Below are positions 5,367 to 12,135 of a stretch of DNA of 16,011 bases, in pieces. Origin of the DNA: Thermoplasmata archaeon (GTDB lineage: Archaea; Thermoplasmatota; Thermoplasmata; Lutacidiplasmatales; UBA184); contig JASHWZ010000019.1 of assembly GCA_030043865.1 (NCBI GenBank), positions 1 to 16,011 on the forward strand, read 5' to 3'. The notes below the pieces were generated by a model. That model saw nothing but the letters and a program-made list of their open reading frames with translations, made no database searches and was not told the DNA's origin. The translations under genes and the position numbers were made by a program. Each line of letters opens with the position of its first letter. The stretch's first letter is position 1.

Positions 5367-7622
5367 CTAGCGGATGTGGTCGAGGCTGAACGAGCCGAGG
5401 TTCAGCGAGCGCTTCGTGAACGTGTAGCCGATCCAGGCGCGGGATTGGGTCTCGCCGATCCCCTTCACGGACAGGAACGTCTTCAGCTGCTCGATCTTGA
5501 GGTTGATCGAACCGTCGACCATGTGCTCGAGCGTCTCCAAGTCCGCGTCCGAGTGCATCCCCCGGTCGAGGACGTAGTAGGCGACCGCCTGGTCGATCTT
5601 CCGCCGCCCGATGAGCGGCTGGAGGAACCGGAACGTCGCGCTGGTGTCGAGGTAGGCGGTGAGCGTGGAGACCGACTCGAAGACCATGCGGTACGTCGGG
5701 AACCGTGTCTTCAGCTCCTCCGAGATCGAGTTGACCGTCTGGGCGAGCTGGTCGAGGACCCCCTTGTCGGTCGAGGAGAGCAGGCGGACCCCCGGGGTCG
5801 AGCCCGAGGAGCCGACGCTGCGGGAGTAGAGGTCGACGAACCGGATCATCCCGGCCTTCTCGGCCTCCTCGTACTTCGGGTAGAGGCCGGCGAGGTCCTC
5901 CCGGACCTGGCCCCAGGTCTTGTCGGTGACGATCCAGATCGACGGGATGCCGAGCTTCAGGCCCTCCACGGAGAACAGGCGCGCGAGGACGTCCTTCCCC
6001 GTGTGGGCGGGACCGTTCACGAGCAGCTGGGCCGCGACCGGGTAGCCGCCGTTCAGCAGGTCGTCCAGGCGGCGGATGCCGCTCTTGACCTTCGTCTCGG
6101 CCGCCTCGCGGGCCGCGGCCTCGCGGCCGGCCTCGCCGGCCGACTCGACCGCCTTCCCGGCGAGCTTCTCCACCTCGGCCGTCCGCTCGCGCAGCGCCTC
6201 CTCGCGCGACCGGAGGTCCTCCTCCCGGGCCGCGAGCGACGCGCGGAGCTCTTGGAGCGCCGCCCCGTCGTCGGCCGCGCCGGGCCCCGCGGAGTCGGTC
6301 TCGTCGTGCCGGAGCCCCTCGAGCCGTCGGGCCTCCCCGTCGAGCGCGCTCTTGCGCGACTGGAGCTGCTGGTCGTACGACGCGAGCTCCCGCTCCTTGA
6401 ACTCGATCGGGGCGCGCCGGCGGTCGAGCTCCTCCGAGCGGATCCGGATCTCCTCGAACCGCTGGCGGAGCTCGTTCTCCCGCGTCACGAGGTCTTTCTC
6501 GCGCTGGTCGATCACCTGCAGCCGGAGGTCGAGGTCGGTGGCGGCCGGTCCGCCGCCCGGGGCGAGGTACGCCCCGCGCTCCTTCGTGCGCTCGAGTTCG
6601 CTCTGGAGGTTCCGCACCTCGCTCTCGAGCTGGACGCCGCGCCGCCGGAGCTCCGTCTCGCGCTCGATGTAGGCGTGCTCGCGCTCGGAGAACTCCGCGC
6701 GCAGCCCTTGCTCGAGGTCGCGGGTCGCCTTCTCGACGGCGTTGGCGGTGTACTGGACGTTCGTCTTCGAGGGCGGCGCGTCGGGGGTCGCCGAGGGCGC
6801 CGGGCGCGCCCCCGCGCCCTCGAGCGCGAGGAGCCGGAGCTTCAGCTCCGCGATCTCGTCGTCCTTCGTGCGGACCGCGATCTCCTTCTCCTTCGCCTCG
6901 TGCGATCGGACGTACTTGATCACGGCGATCGAGCCGCGCTTGACGTGCTCGACCTCCTCCTCCAGCTGCCGGCGCTTCGTGCGCTCGTCGAAGAGCTGCC
7001 GGTGGAGTTCCTGGCTCTCCTGGATCAGGGTCGCCGGGTCGAACTGGTCGCTCTTCACCCGGTCGAGGAGTCCCATCAGCCAGCGGACGACCGTCTCCTC
7101 CCGCTCCCCGGCGGGGCTCACGGCCTCGTCGCCCGCGGCGGGGCGGGCGCTGCCCGGAGCGCCGGGCGCCCCGGTCGGGAGCACGACCGGCGCGGCGGTG
7201 GGTCCGGTCGGCTGGGCCGACTGGATCCACTCCTCCATCGCCCCGTCGTCGCCCTCGACCCACTTGCGGAGCGTGTCGGTCGAGTCCTTGGTCGGGGTCG
7301 CGACGCGCGGCCGCCGGGGCCGCTCGGTGCGTCGGACCGTGCCGACCCAGCGCTGGACGATCCGGTCGTTCTCGACCGTCCGGTCCGCGGTCGTCGGCGT
7401 CGGCTTCGCGCGGATCCGCTCCACGTCGACCGTCGACACGCCGAGCAGCTCGAGCGCGGTCTCGGACAGCTCGCGGACCGCCTGGACGGACGTGTAGCCC
7501 GCCTGGATCAACGTCTCGGCGGTGTCGGCCCCGACGCCGAGCGATCGCGCGAGCTCCGCGGCTTCCGGGCTCCGGGACACGGAGCTGGGTGAGGAGACTC
7601 CTTCGGCCGTGCCGTCCGCCAT
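5367..7622 (-). CDS. Helix-hairpin-helix, coiled-coil and KaiC/RecA-like domain protein
   Basis: A 751-aa cytoplasmic protein. Residues about 20-72 (ELARSLGVGADTAETLIQAG, then ALELLGVSTVDVERI) form a helix-hairpin-helix like the N-terminal domain of Rad51/RadA. A Pro/Ala-rich low-complexity linker precedes about residue 180. Residues about 190-500 are mostly charged coiled coil (for example QVIDQREKDLVTRENELRQR), interrupted by short Gly/Pro-rich breaks. From about 510 to the end is a KaiC-like RecA fold: SGIRRLDDLLNGGYP, then Walker A GPAHTGKD (about 536-543), and a Walker B-like strand RMVFESVSTL near 645. The Walker A Ser/Thr is Asp and the usual Walker B Asp is Glu, so ATP may be bound without normal hydrolysis. 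Related KaiC-like proteins act in archaeal signalling and motility (ArlH) or as RadA paralogues; a specific role is not readable here. A TATA-like box at about 7659-7670 lies about 40 bp before the ATG. Confidence 0.85.
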   Translation of the reverse strand: MADGTAEGVSSPSSVSRSPEAAELARSLGVGADTAETLIQAGYTSVQAVRELSETALELLGVSTVDVERIRAKPTPTTADRTVENDRIVQRWVGTVRRTERPRRPRVATPTKDSTDTLRKWVEGDDGAMEEWIQSAQPTGPTAAPVVLPTGAPGAPGSARPAAGDEAVSPAGEREETVVRWLMGLLDRVKSDQFDPATLIQESQELHRQLFDERTKRRQLEEEVEHVKRGSIAVIKYVRSHEAKEKEIAVRTKDDEIAELKLRLLALEGAGARPAPSATPDAPPSKTNVQYTANAVEKATRDLEQGLRAEFSEREHAYIERETELRRRGVQLESEVRNLQSELERTKERGAYLAPGGGPAATDLDLRLQVIDQREKDLVTRENELRQRFEEIRIRSEELDRRRAPIEFKERELASYDQQLQSRKSALDGEARRLEGLRHDETDSAGPGAADDGAALQELRASLAAREEDLRSREEALRERTAEVEKLAGKAVESAGEAGREAAAREAAETKVKSGIRRLDDLLNGGYPVAAQLLVNGPAHTGKDVLARLFSVEGLKLGIPSIWIVTDKTWGQVREDLAGLYPKYEEAEKAGMIRFVDLYSRSVGSSGSTPGVRLLSSTDKGVLDQLAQTVNSISEELKTRFPTYRMVFESVSTLTAYLDTSATFRFLQPLIGRRKIDQAVAYYVLDRGMHSDADLETLEHMVDGSINLKIEQLKTFLSVKGIGETQSRAWIGYTFTKRSLNLGSFSLDHIR

Positions 7623-7658
7623 GGGGGGTTCGGGGGTCGTACTAGCGCACCTGAGGGT

Positions 7659-7670
7659 CTTAATGTAATG
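7659..7670 (-). promoter_or_regulatory. TATA-like box for the KaiC-like gene
   Basis: CATTACATTAAG on the minus strand is an isolated AT-rich stretch whose centre is about 42 bp before the ATG at 7622, predicting a leader of about 16 nt without a Shine-Dalgarno. Confidence 0.5.
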
Positions 7671-7718
7671 CTCCCCGCGGACGCGCTCCGCCGGCGGGGA
7701 GCGGGCCGACCGACCATG

Positions 7719-7727
7719 CCATAAACC
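7719..7727 (+). promoter_or_regulatory. TATA-like box for tyrS
   Basis: CCATAAACC is centred about 26 bp before the ATG at 7748, so the transcript is probably leaderless. Confidence 0.5.
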
Positions 7728-7747
7728 GGGCGCCGTCTCCCCGGGCG

Positions 7748-8818
7748 ATGGACGTCGAGGAGCGCGTCGCCCGTGTCGTCCGCCACACCTCCGAGGTCCT
7801 CACGCCCGAGGAGGTCCGCGCGCTGTTCGAGCGGTCGGAGCGCCCGCGCGCGTACATCGGCTTCGAACCGTCCGGCGTCCTCACGATCGCCCACCTGATC
7901 ACCGCCCGGAAGGTGATCGACCTCGCCGAGGCCGGCTGCGATGTCACCGTGTTCCTGGCCGACTGGCACGCCTGGATCAACGACAAGCTCGGCGGGGACC
8001 TCGAGCGGATCGCCGCCTCGGGGCGGTACATGCAGGCCGGGTTCACCGCGCTCGGCGCGGGCCCGGACCGGGTCCGGTACCGCTGGGCCCACGACCTGAC
8101 CGCCCGCGCGGACTACTGGGCGCGCGTCGTCCGGGTCGCGCGGGCGACGACGGTCGCCCGCACGCGGCGCGCGATGTCGATCATGGGCCGCGGCGAGGAG
8201 GAGGCGAACGTCGATACCGCGAAGCTGTTCTACCCGTCGATGCAGGCCGCCGACATCTTCGAGCTCCCGGTCGACCTCGCGTACGGGGGCATGGACCAGC
8301 GCCGGGCCCACGTCCTCGCGCGCGAGGTCGCGCATCACTACGGCTGGCCGGTGCCCGCGGCGGTCCACACCCCCCTTCTCTCGTCGCTGAAGGGCGGCGG
8401 CCGGATGGACCCGACCGAGGGGACGACGGAGCGCAAGATGTCGAAGTCCGACCCGACGAGCGGGATCCCGATCCCGGCGTCGACCGAGGAGATCGCCGCG
8501 CGGGTCGGCGCCGCGTTCTGCCCGGCGAAGGAGGTCGACGGCAATCCCGTCGTCGAGGCGGTGCGGTACATCGTCTTCCCGTGGGAGGGCCGTTTCGTCG
8601 TCGAGCGGTCGGACAAGCACGGCGGTCCGGTGGCGTTCGAGGAGGAGCGAACGTTCCTCGACGCCTGGCGGAACGGGACGCTCCACCCGCAGGACGTGAA
8701 GAGCGCGGTCGCCGCCGCGCTCGACCGGCGGGTCGCGCCGGCGCGCGACTACTTCCGCGACCACCCGGACGTCGGGCCGGCGTCCCTCGCCCCCGCGGGC
8801 GGGACGCAGACGATTTGA
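7748..8818 (+). CDS. tyrS: Tyrosyl-tRNA synthetase, archaeal/eukaryal type
   Basis: This class I synthetase charges tRNA-Tyr. The 356-aa protein aligns by eye with the Methanocaldococcus TyrRS along its length: AYIGFEPSG near residue 37 (the tyrosine-binding Tyr of that motif), YPSMQAADIFELPVDLA (the Tyr, Gln and Asp that recognise the tyrosine side chain), GGMDQRRAHVLARE, and the KMSKS loop as ERKMSKSDPTS. The Tyr/Gln/Asp set separates it from the related TrpRS. The HIGH region reads SGVLTIAH where SGKIHLGH is usual, so the first His is Thr and the Gly is Ala. It is about 50 residues longer than the Methanocaldococcus enzyme, partly from an extended C terminus. It is the first gene of a two-gene transcript with the dienelactone hydrolase 34 nt downstream. 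Confidence 0.95.
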   Translation: MDVEERVARVVRHTSEVLTPEEVRALFERSERPRAYIGFEPSGVLTIAHLITARKVIDLAEAGCDVTVFLADWHAWINDKLGGDLERIAASGRYMQAGFTALGAGPDRVRYRWAHDLTARADYWARVVRVARATTVARTRRAMSIMGRGEEEANVDTAKLFYPSMQAADIFELPVDLAYGGMDQRRAHVLAREVAHHYGWPVPAAVHTPLLSSLKGGGRMDPTEGTTERKMSKSDPTSGIPIPASTEEIAARVGAAFCPAKEVDGNPVVEAVRYIVFPWEGRFVVERSDKHGGPVAFEEERTFLDAWRNGTLHPQDVKSAVAAALDRRVAPARDYFRDHPDVGPASLAPAGGTQTI

Positions 8819-8852
8819 GCGCCCGGCCGCCTCCCGGGCGCGGAGGCGCGCG

Positions 8853-9497
8853 ATGGCCGGCGAGCCCGAAGTGTTCGGAGCGAAGGGCTCGGTCGGCGTC
8901 GTGGTCGTGCACGAGATCTTCGGGCGCGACGACTACGTCCGTTCGGTCGGCCGCGACCTCGCCGCCGCCGGCTTCCCCGCGGCGGTGGTCGACCTCTACC
9001 ACGGGGCGTACGCCGCGACGCTCGAGGAGGCGATGGCGCTCCGCGAGAAGCTCTCCGACGACGGCGTGCTCGAGGCGCTGGAAGCGGGCCGGGACGCGGT
9101 CGCCCGGAAGCTGATCCCGCACGCGCGGGTCGGCACGCTCGGCTTCTGCATGGGCGGCGGGTACGCGCTGTTCGGCGCATGCCGTCGGCGGTTCGACTTC
9201 GCGGTCGACTACTACGGGCGGATCGAGCGGGCGGACGACCTGGACGGTCTCGGCGGGCCGGTGCTCCTCCTGCTCGGCGCGGAGGACGAGCGCGTGACGC
9301 CCTGGGCGTTCTCCGAGCTCCTGCCGTCGGCAGTCCGCTTGAAGAAGCGGTTCACGGTCGAGCTGTACCCCGGCGCGAAGCACGGGTTCCACCGGCCGGG
9401 CCGGAACCTCCACCACCCGCTCGCCGCGGCGGACGCGTGGAAGCGGACGCTCGCCTTTCTCGAGCAGCAGCGACCCGGACGACCCGCACCGCGTTGA
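8853..9497 (+). CDS. Dienelactone hydrolase family protein
   Basis: A 214-aa alpha/beta hydrolase, cytoplasmic. The dienelactone hydrolase triad is complete: Cys99 in GFCMGGG (nucleophile elbow), Asp145 in LLLLGAEDERVTP, and His177 in YPGAKHGFH. Glu21 in VVHEIFG corresponds to the Glu that interacts with the nucleophile in this family. Members hydrolyse dienelactones or other small esters; with no aromatic catabolism genes nearby, the substrate stays open. The ATG at 8853 has a good Shine-Dalgarno, GGAGG at 8842-8846, consistent with translation as the second cistron after tyrS. It ends 5 nt before the stop of the convergent methyltransferase/VOC gene. Confidence 0.88.
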   Translation: MAGEPEVFGAKGSVGVVVVHEIFGRDDYVRSVGRDLAAAGFPAAVVDLYHGAYAATLEEAMALREKLSDDGVLEALEAGRDAVARKLIPHARVGTLGFCMGGGYALFGACRRRFDFAVDYYGRIERADDLDGLGGPVLLLLGAEDERVTPWAFSELLPSAVRLKKRFTVELYPGAKHGFHRPGRNLHHPLAAADAWKRTLAFLEQQRPGRPAPR

Positions 9498-9501
9498 CCC
9501 G

Positions 9502-10626
9502 TCATTCCATCGGCATCGGACGCTCCGGCGGGCGGTAGCGGCGCGGGGGCTCCCACAGCTCGAGCCGGTTCCCCTCGGGGTCGTCGGCCCACCCGAACTT
9601 GCCCGCGAAGCCCCACTCGATCGTCGGAGAGACGTTCACGCCCTCCCGCCGGAGCGCGGGCAGCAGCGCCTCTAAGTCGCGGACGCGGTAGTTCACCATC
9701 GCGCTCGCGCGCCGCGGCCCCCAACCGCGGTCGTCGTCCGCGAGCGCCGCCCAGACCGTGTGGCCGACCCGATGGCCCGCGCGCGGGCTCCGCCAGGTGA
9801 GGGTCGCGACCTGGCCCTCGACCGCGACCCCGAGCCGGTCGCGGTACCATCGAGCGAGCCGCGCGGGATCCCGGGAGCGCAGAAAGACGCCGCCGATGCC
9901 GGTCGCGCGGGCCCGCTCGCCCCGGGGCGCGGAGACGCGCGCGGGCGCTCGTCCGAGCCGGCGCCGGGCCCGGGAGCGGTTCGACGGTCGTTCGGCCGCG
10001 GGGAGGAACGTGAACAGGCGGACGCCCGGTCGGTACCGACGGGGGGCCGTCGCGAGACGGGCGGTCCCGACCGACATCGTCGTGCCCGTGACGAGCGTGA
10101 ACGAACGCTCGGAGAAGCCGCTCGCCCGGAACCACCGGCGGATCGCGGGCGTGAGGTCCGGCGGGAACCGCCCCCGGGTCCAGACGACGGTGGCCCGCGC
10201 GGCGCACAGCTCGGGGAGGTGGCGGACGGTCGACCGGACGTCCCCGTCCGTGACGTTCCCGAAGACCCCGCACACGAGCACGAGGTCGGCAGGGACCGCG
10301 CCCTCGAGCACGCGGGTGTCCGAGGCGTCGTCCGTCACGAACTCCACGCCGGGGAGGCGGAGCGCCGCGGCCCGCCGCCGTCCCCTCGCCGCGAGTTCGG
10401 GGGAGCGCTCGACGAGCCGGGCCCGGACGTCGCGGGCCCGCGGGTGATGTGCGAGGACCCCGAGGAGGTCCCGGCCGTCCCCCGCGCAGAGACTCACCGC
10501 ACGGATCGGACCGGGTCGCGCAACGTCGAGCGCCTCGCGGATCCGCTGCTGCACCACCTCGAGCCGGCGGAGAAGGTCCCCGCCGCGGTCGTACCGACGG
10601 TGCCAGGCGACCCACTCGTCCGTCAT
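9502..10626 (-). CDS. SAM-dependent methyltransferase fused to a VOC (glyoxalase-fold) domain
   Basis: A 374-aa fusion. Residues about 1-180 are a class I methyltransferase: WVAWHRRYDRGGDLLRRLEV, the SAM motif I AVSLCAGDGRD (44-53), DLVLVCGVFGNVTDGDV (114-129) and VVWTRGRFPPDLTP. This pattern is close to what I remember of small methyltransferases common in Actinobacteria, so lateral transfer is possible. An Arg/Ala/Pro-rich linker (about 205-240) leads to a VOC domain at about 243-360: GVFLRSRDPARLARWYRDRL, then FGWADDPEGNRLELWEPP, the usual C-terminal beta-alpha unit with the metal-ligand Glu pattern of glyoxalase and bleomycin-resistance proteins. Substrates of both halves are unknown. The start at ATG 10626 is supported by the TATA-like box at 10660-10666. 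A single uninterrupted frame argues for a real fusion. Confidence 0.82.
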   Translation of the reverse strand: MTDEWVAWHRRYDRGGDLLRRLEVVQQRIREALDVARPGPIRAVSLCAGDGRDLLGVLAHHPRARDVRARLVERSPELAARGRRRAAALRLPGVEFVTDDASDTRVLEGAVPADLVLVCGVFGNVTDGDVRSTVRHLPELCAARATVVWTRGRFPPDLTPAIRRWFRASGFSERSFTLVTGTTMSVGTARLATAPRRYRPGVRLFTFLPAAERPSNRSRARRRLGRAPARVSAPRGERARATGIGGVFLRSRDPARLARWYRDRLGVAVEGQVATLTWRSPRAGHRVGHTVWAALADDDRGWGPRRASAMVNYRVRDLEALLPALRREGVNVSPTIEWGFAGKFGWADDPEGNRLELWEPPRRYRPPERPMPME

Positions 10627-10659
10627 CGGCGTCGCGCGTCCCGAGGAACTCTGACACCG

Positions 10660-10666
10660 TTAAATA
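10660..10666. promoter_or_regulatory. Divergent TATA-like box for rpl7ae and the methyltransferase/VOC gene
   Basis: TTAAATA on plus (TATTTAA on minus) is the only AT-rich core in the 114-bp divergent gap. On minus it predicts a start near 10636, ten bases before the ATG at 10626. On plus it predicts a start near 10690 and a leader of about 50 nt for L7Ae. One box may serve both directions. Confidence 0.5.
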
Positions 10667-10701
10667 GCACGGGCCGTAAGCGGGCCTCACCCGTGAGCCG
10701 A

Positions 10702-10723
10702 GGACCCCCCGCGAGGGGGTTCC
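10702..10723 (+). promoter_or_regulatory. Stable hairpin in the L7Ae mRNA leader
   Basis: GGA plus five C pairs with five G and TCC around a CGCGA loop, with a single T bulge; flanking GA and TGA steps (10700-10701, 10726-10728) lie on either side. It is in the predicted 5' leader, 17 nt before the start codon. L7Ae binds kink-turns and is known to autoregulate through its own leader in Sulfolobus; I cannot show a complete kink-turn here. Confidence 0.4.
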
Positions 10724-10740
10724 GCTGACGCGAGGCACCA

Positions 10741-11112
10741 ATGGCGCGACCGATCTACGTGCGGTTCGAGACCCCGAGCGACATCGCCGACAAGGCCCTC
10801 CAGCTCGTCCAGGTGGCGAGCGAGACCGGCAAGGTCCGGGTCGGCACGAACGAAGTGACGAAGTCGAGCGAGCGCGCGGAAGCGAAGCTCGTCGTGATGG
10901 CCGAAGACGTCGACCCGGTCGAGATCCTCGTGCACATCCCGATGCTCTGCGAAGAGAAGCGGATCCCGTACGTCTACGTCCCGAAGAAGCAGCGGCTCGG
11001 CCAGTCGGCCGGGCTGACGAAGTCCGCGGCGAGCGTCGCGGTCGTCGAGGCGGGGGACGCGAAGGGGCTCCTCGAGGAGCTCGCGTCGACCTTCCCGACC
11101 CTGAAGAAGTAG
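10741..11112 (+). CDS. rpl7ae: Ribosomal protein L7Ae (kink-turn binding)
   Basis: A 123-aa RNA-binding protein of the large subunit; in archaea it is also a core component of box C/D and H/ACA RNPs and RNase P. Signature blocks are present: KVRVGTNEVTKSSERAEAKL (the RNA-binding GTNEVTK loop), VVMAEDVDPVEILVHIP, LCEEKRIPYVYVPKKQRLG and the Ala/Val-rich recognition loop after it. Length is normal. It starts the archaeal L7Ae-S28e-L24e cluster. The ATG at 10741 gives the family N terminus directly. Confidence 0.97.
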   Translation: MARPIYVRFETPSDIADKALQLVQVASETGKVRVGTNEVTKSSERAEAKLVVMAEDVDPVEILVHIPMLCEEKRIPYVYVPKKQRLGQSAGLTKSAASVAVVEAGDAKGLLEELASTFPTLKK

Positions 11113-11137
11113 GGCGCGCGGCGGGGCGGAGCCGAGC

Positions 11138-11350
11138 ATGCCGGAGGAGAAGGGGTCGCCGGCCGAGGTCGTCGAGCTCGTCGGCCGGACCGGCATGGCG
11201 GGCGAGGCGACCCAGGTGAAGGTCCGCGTCCTCGCCGGCCGCGACCGCGGCAAGATCATCACGCGCAACGTCGCGGGGCCGATCCGGCTCGGGGACGTCC
11301 TGATCCTGCGCGAGACCGCGCGCGAGGCCCGCAAGCTCTCGGTGCGGTAG
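11138..11350 (+). CDS. rps28e: Ribosomal protein S28e
   Basis: A 70-aa small-subunit protein with the OB-fold pattern PAEVVELVGRTGMAGEATQV, KVRVLAGRDRGKIITRNVAG and GPIRLGDVLILRETAREARK. It ends in RKLSVR where REIR-like tails are typical. It lies 25 nt after L7Ae and 9 nt before L24e, the conserved archaeal order, and is presumably co-transcribed with them. Confidence 0.96.
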   Translation: MPEEKGSPAEVVELVGRTGMAGEATQVKVRVLAGRDRGKIITRNVAGPIRLGDVLILRETAREARKLSVR

Positions 11351-11359
11351 GGGCGGTCG

Positions 11360-11806
11360 ATGGTCGTCAAGCGCCAGTGCTCGTTCTGCGCGGCCGAGAT
11401 CGAGCCCGGGACCGGCTCGATGTTCGTCAAGCGCGACGGCACGGTGTTCCACTTCTGCTCGGGCTCCTGCCGCAAGCAGCAGCTCCACCTCGGACGCGTG
11501 GGGCACCGGTTCAAGTGGACGCGGGCCCACGCGCTCAAGAAGGCCGCCGATCGATCCAGCGCGGCTGCGCGCGGCCCGGCCGGCGCACCGCCGCATCGCG
11601 TCCGAGGCCGACCGTCGGCACCGGTCGCGGTCCGTCCGTCGGCCCCGGCGACCGCTCCCGCGTCGGCCAAAGCGCCGTCGGAGGCGCCCGCCGCCACCGA
11701 AGCCGCTCCGGCCGCCCCGCCGAAGAAGCCGCGCGCCAAGCCCGCCAAGCCGGCGAAACCGGCGAAATCGACGAAGGCGAAGGAGCCTCCCGCTTCGGAC
11801 GCCTGA
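11360..11806 (+). CDS. rpl24e: Ribosomal protein L24e with a long Ala/Pro/Lys-rich C-terminal extension
   Basis: Residues 1 to about 62 are a standard L24e zinc ribbon of the large subunit: Cys7-x2-Cys10 (RQCSFCAAEIEPG) and Cys33-x3-Cys37 (FHFCSGSCRKQQ), then GHRFKWTRAHALKK. Archaeal L24e is usually about 60-70 aa. Here the same frame continues to 148 aa with a low-complexity tail of Ala, Pro, Lys and Arg, including the near-repeat KPAKPAKPAKSTKAK near the end. The tail has no stop or frame break and lies outside neighbouring genes. The basic tail may contact rRNA or another polyanion; that is inference. In many archaea ndk and infB follow directly; here the nuclease pair and a methyltransferase intervene before ndk. 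Confidence 0.93.
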   Translation: MVVKRQCSFCAAEIEPGTGSMFVKRDGTVFHFCSGSCRKQQLHLGRVGHRFKWTRAHALKKAADRSSAAARGPAGAPPHRVRGRPSAPVAVRPSAPATAPASAKAPSEAPAATEAAPAAPPKKPRAKPAKPAKPAKSTKAKEPPASDA

Positions 11807-11839
11807 GCCGCATCGCGCAGCTTCCGCTCCACGGCAATC

Positions 11840-11848
11840 GGTAAACCC
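11840..11848 (+). promoter_or_regulatory. TATA-like box for the split nuclease pair
   Basis: GGTAAACCC is centred 28 bp before the ATG at 11872, predicting a leaderless transcript separate from the ribosomal cluster. The match is weak but the spacing is right. Confidence 0.4.
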
Positions 11849-11871
11849 GTCTCGTTCCCGTCGGGCCCGGC

Positions 11872-12135
11872 ATGGCCCCGCCGGACGACGTCGTCTCCGC
11901 GACCGACCTCGCGGAGTACGCCTACTGCCCCCGGGCGCACTACTACCGGGAGCATCCCCCGGCGGGTGGACCGGGGCGCCGCGCTCAGCGTCGCGCCGAC
12001 GCCGGCCGCCGCTACCACGCCCGCGAGCTCGGGGGCGAGCGACGGCGGGCCGAGCACGGAGCCGCGTACTGGGGCGCCCTATTGCTCGGCGCGGCGCTCT
12101 TCCTCGGAGCGGTCGTATGGGTCTTCCATCGCTGA
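11872..12135 (+). CDS. Cas4/RecB-like nuclease, N-terminal piece with one membrane helix
   Basis: An 87-aa ORF. VVSATDLAEYAYCPRAHYYR (7-26) is the N-terminal block of Cas4/Dna2-type PD-(D/E)XK nucleases. Cys19 is the first of the four Fe-S cysteines. G-x-x-x-H at 45-49 (AGRRYHA) resembles motif I. Residues about 66-84 (YWGALLLGAALFLGAVVWVF) form a membrane helix, followed by HR and the stop. No nuclease active-site Asp/Glu/Lys is present; those are in the next ORF, which starts 19 nt before this one ends. The most likely readings are a natural two-polypeptide enzyme with coupled translation, or one gene broken by a frameshift (real or a sequence error). Confidence 0.75.
   Translation: MAPPDDVVSATDLAEYAYCPRAHYYREHPPAGGPGRRAQRRADAGRRYHARELGGERRRAEHGAAYWGALLLGAALFLGAVVWVFHR

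Noticed and set aside
4938..5370. Short ORFs over the SRP RNA region on both strands
   Set aside because: They coincide with SRP RNA helices and show no protein-like pattern; the RNA evidence is much stronger.
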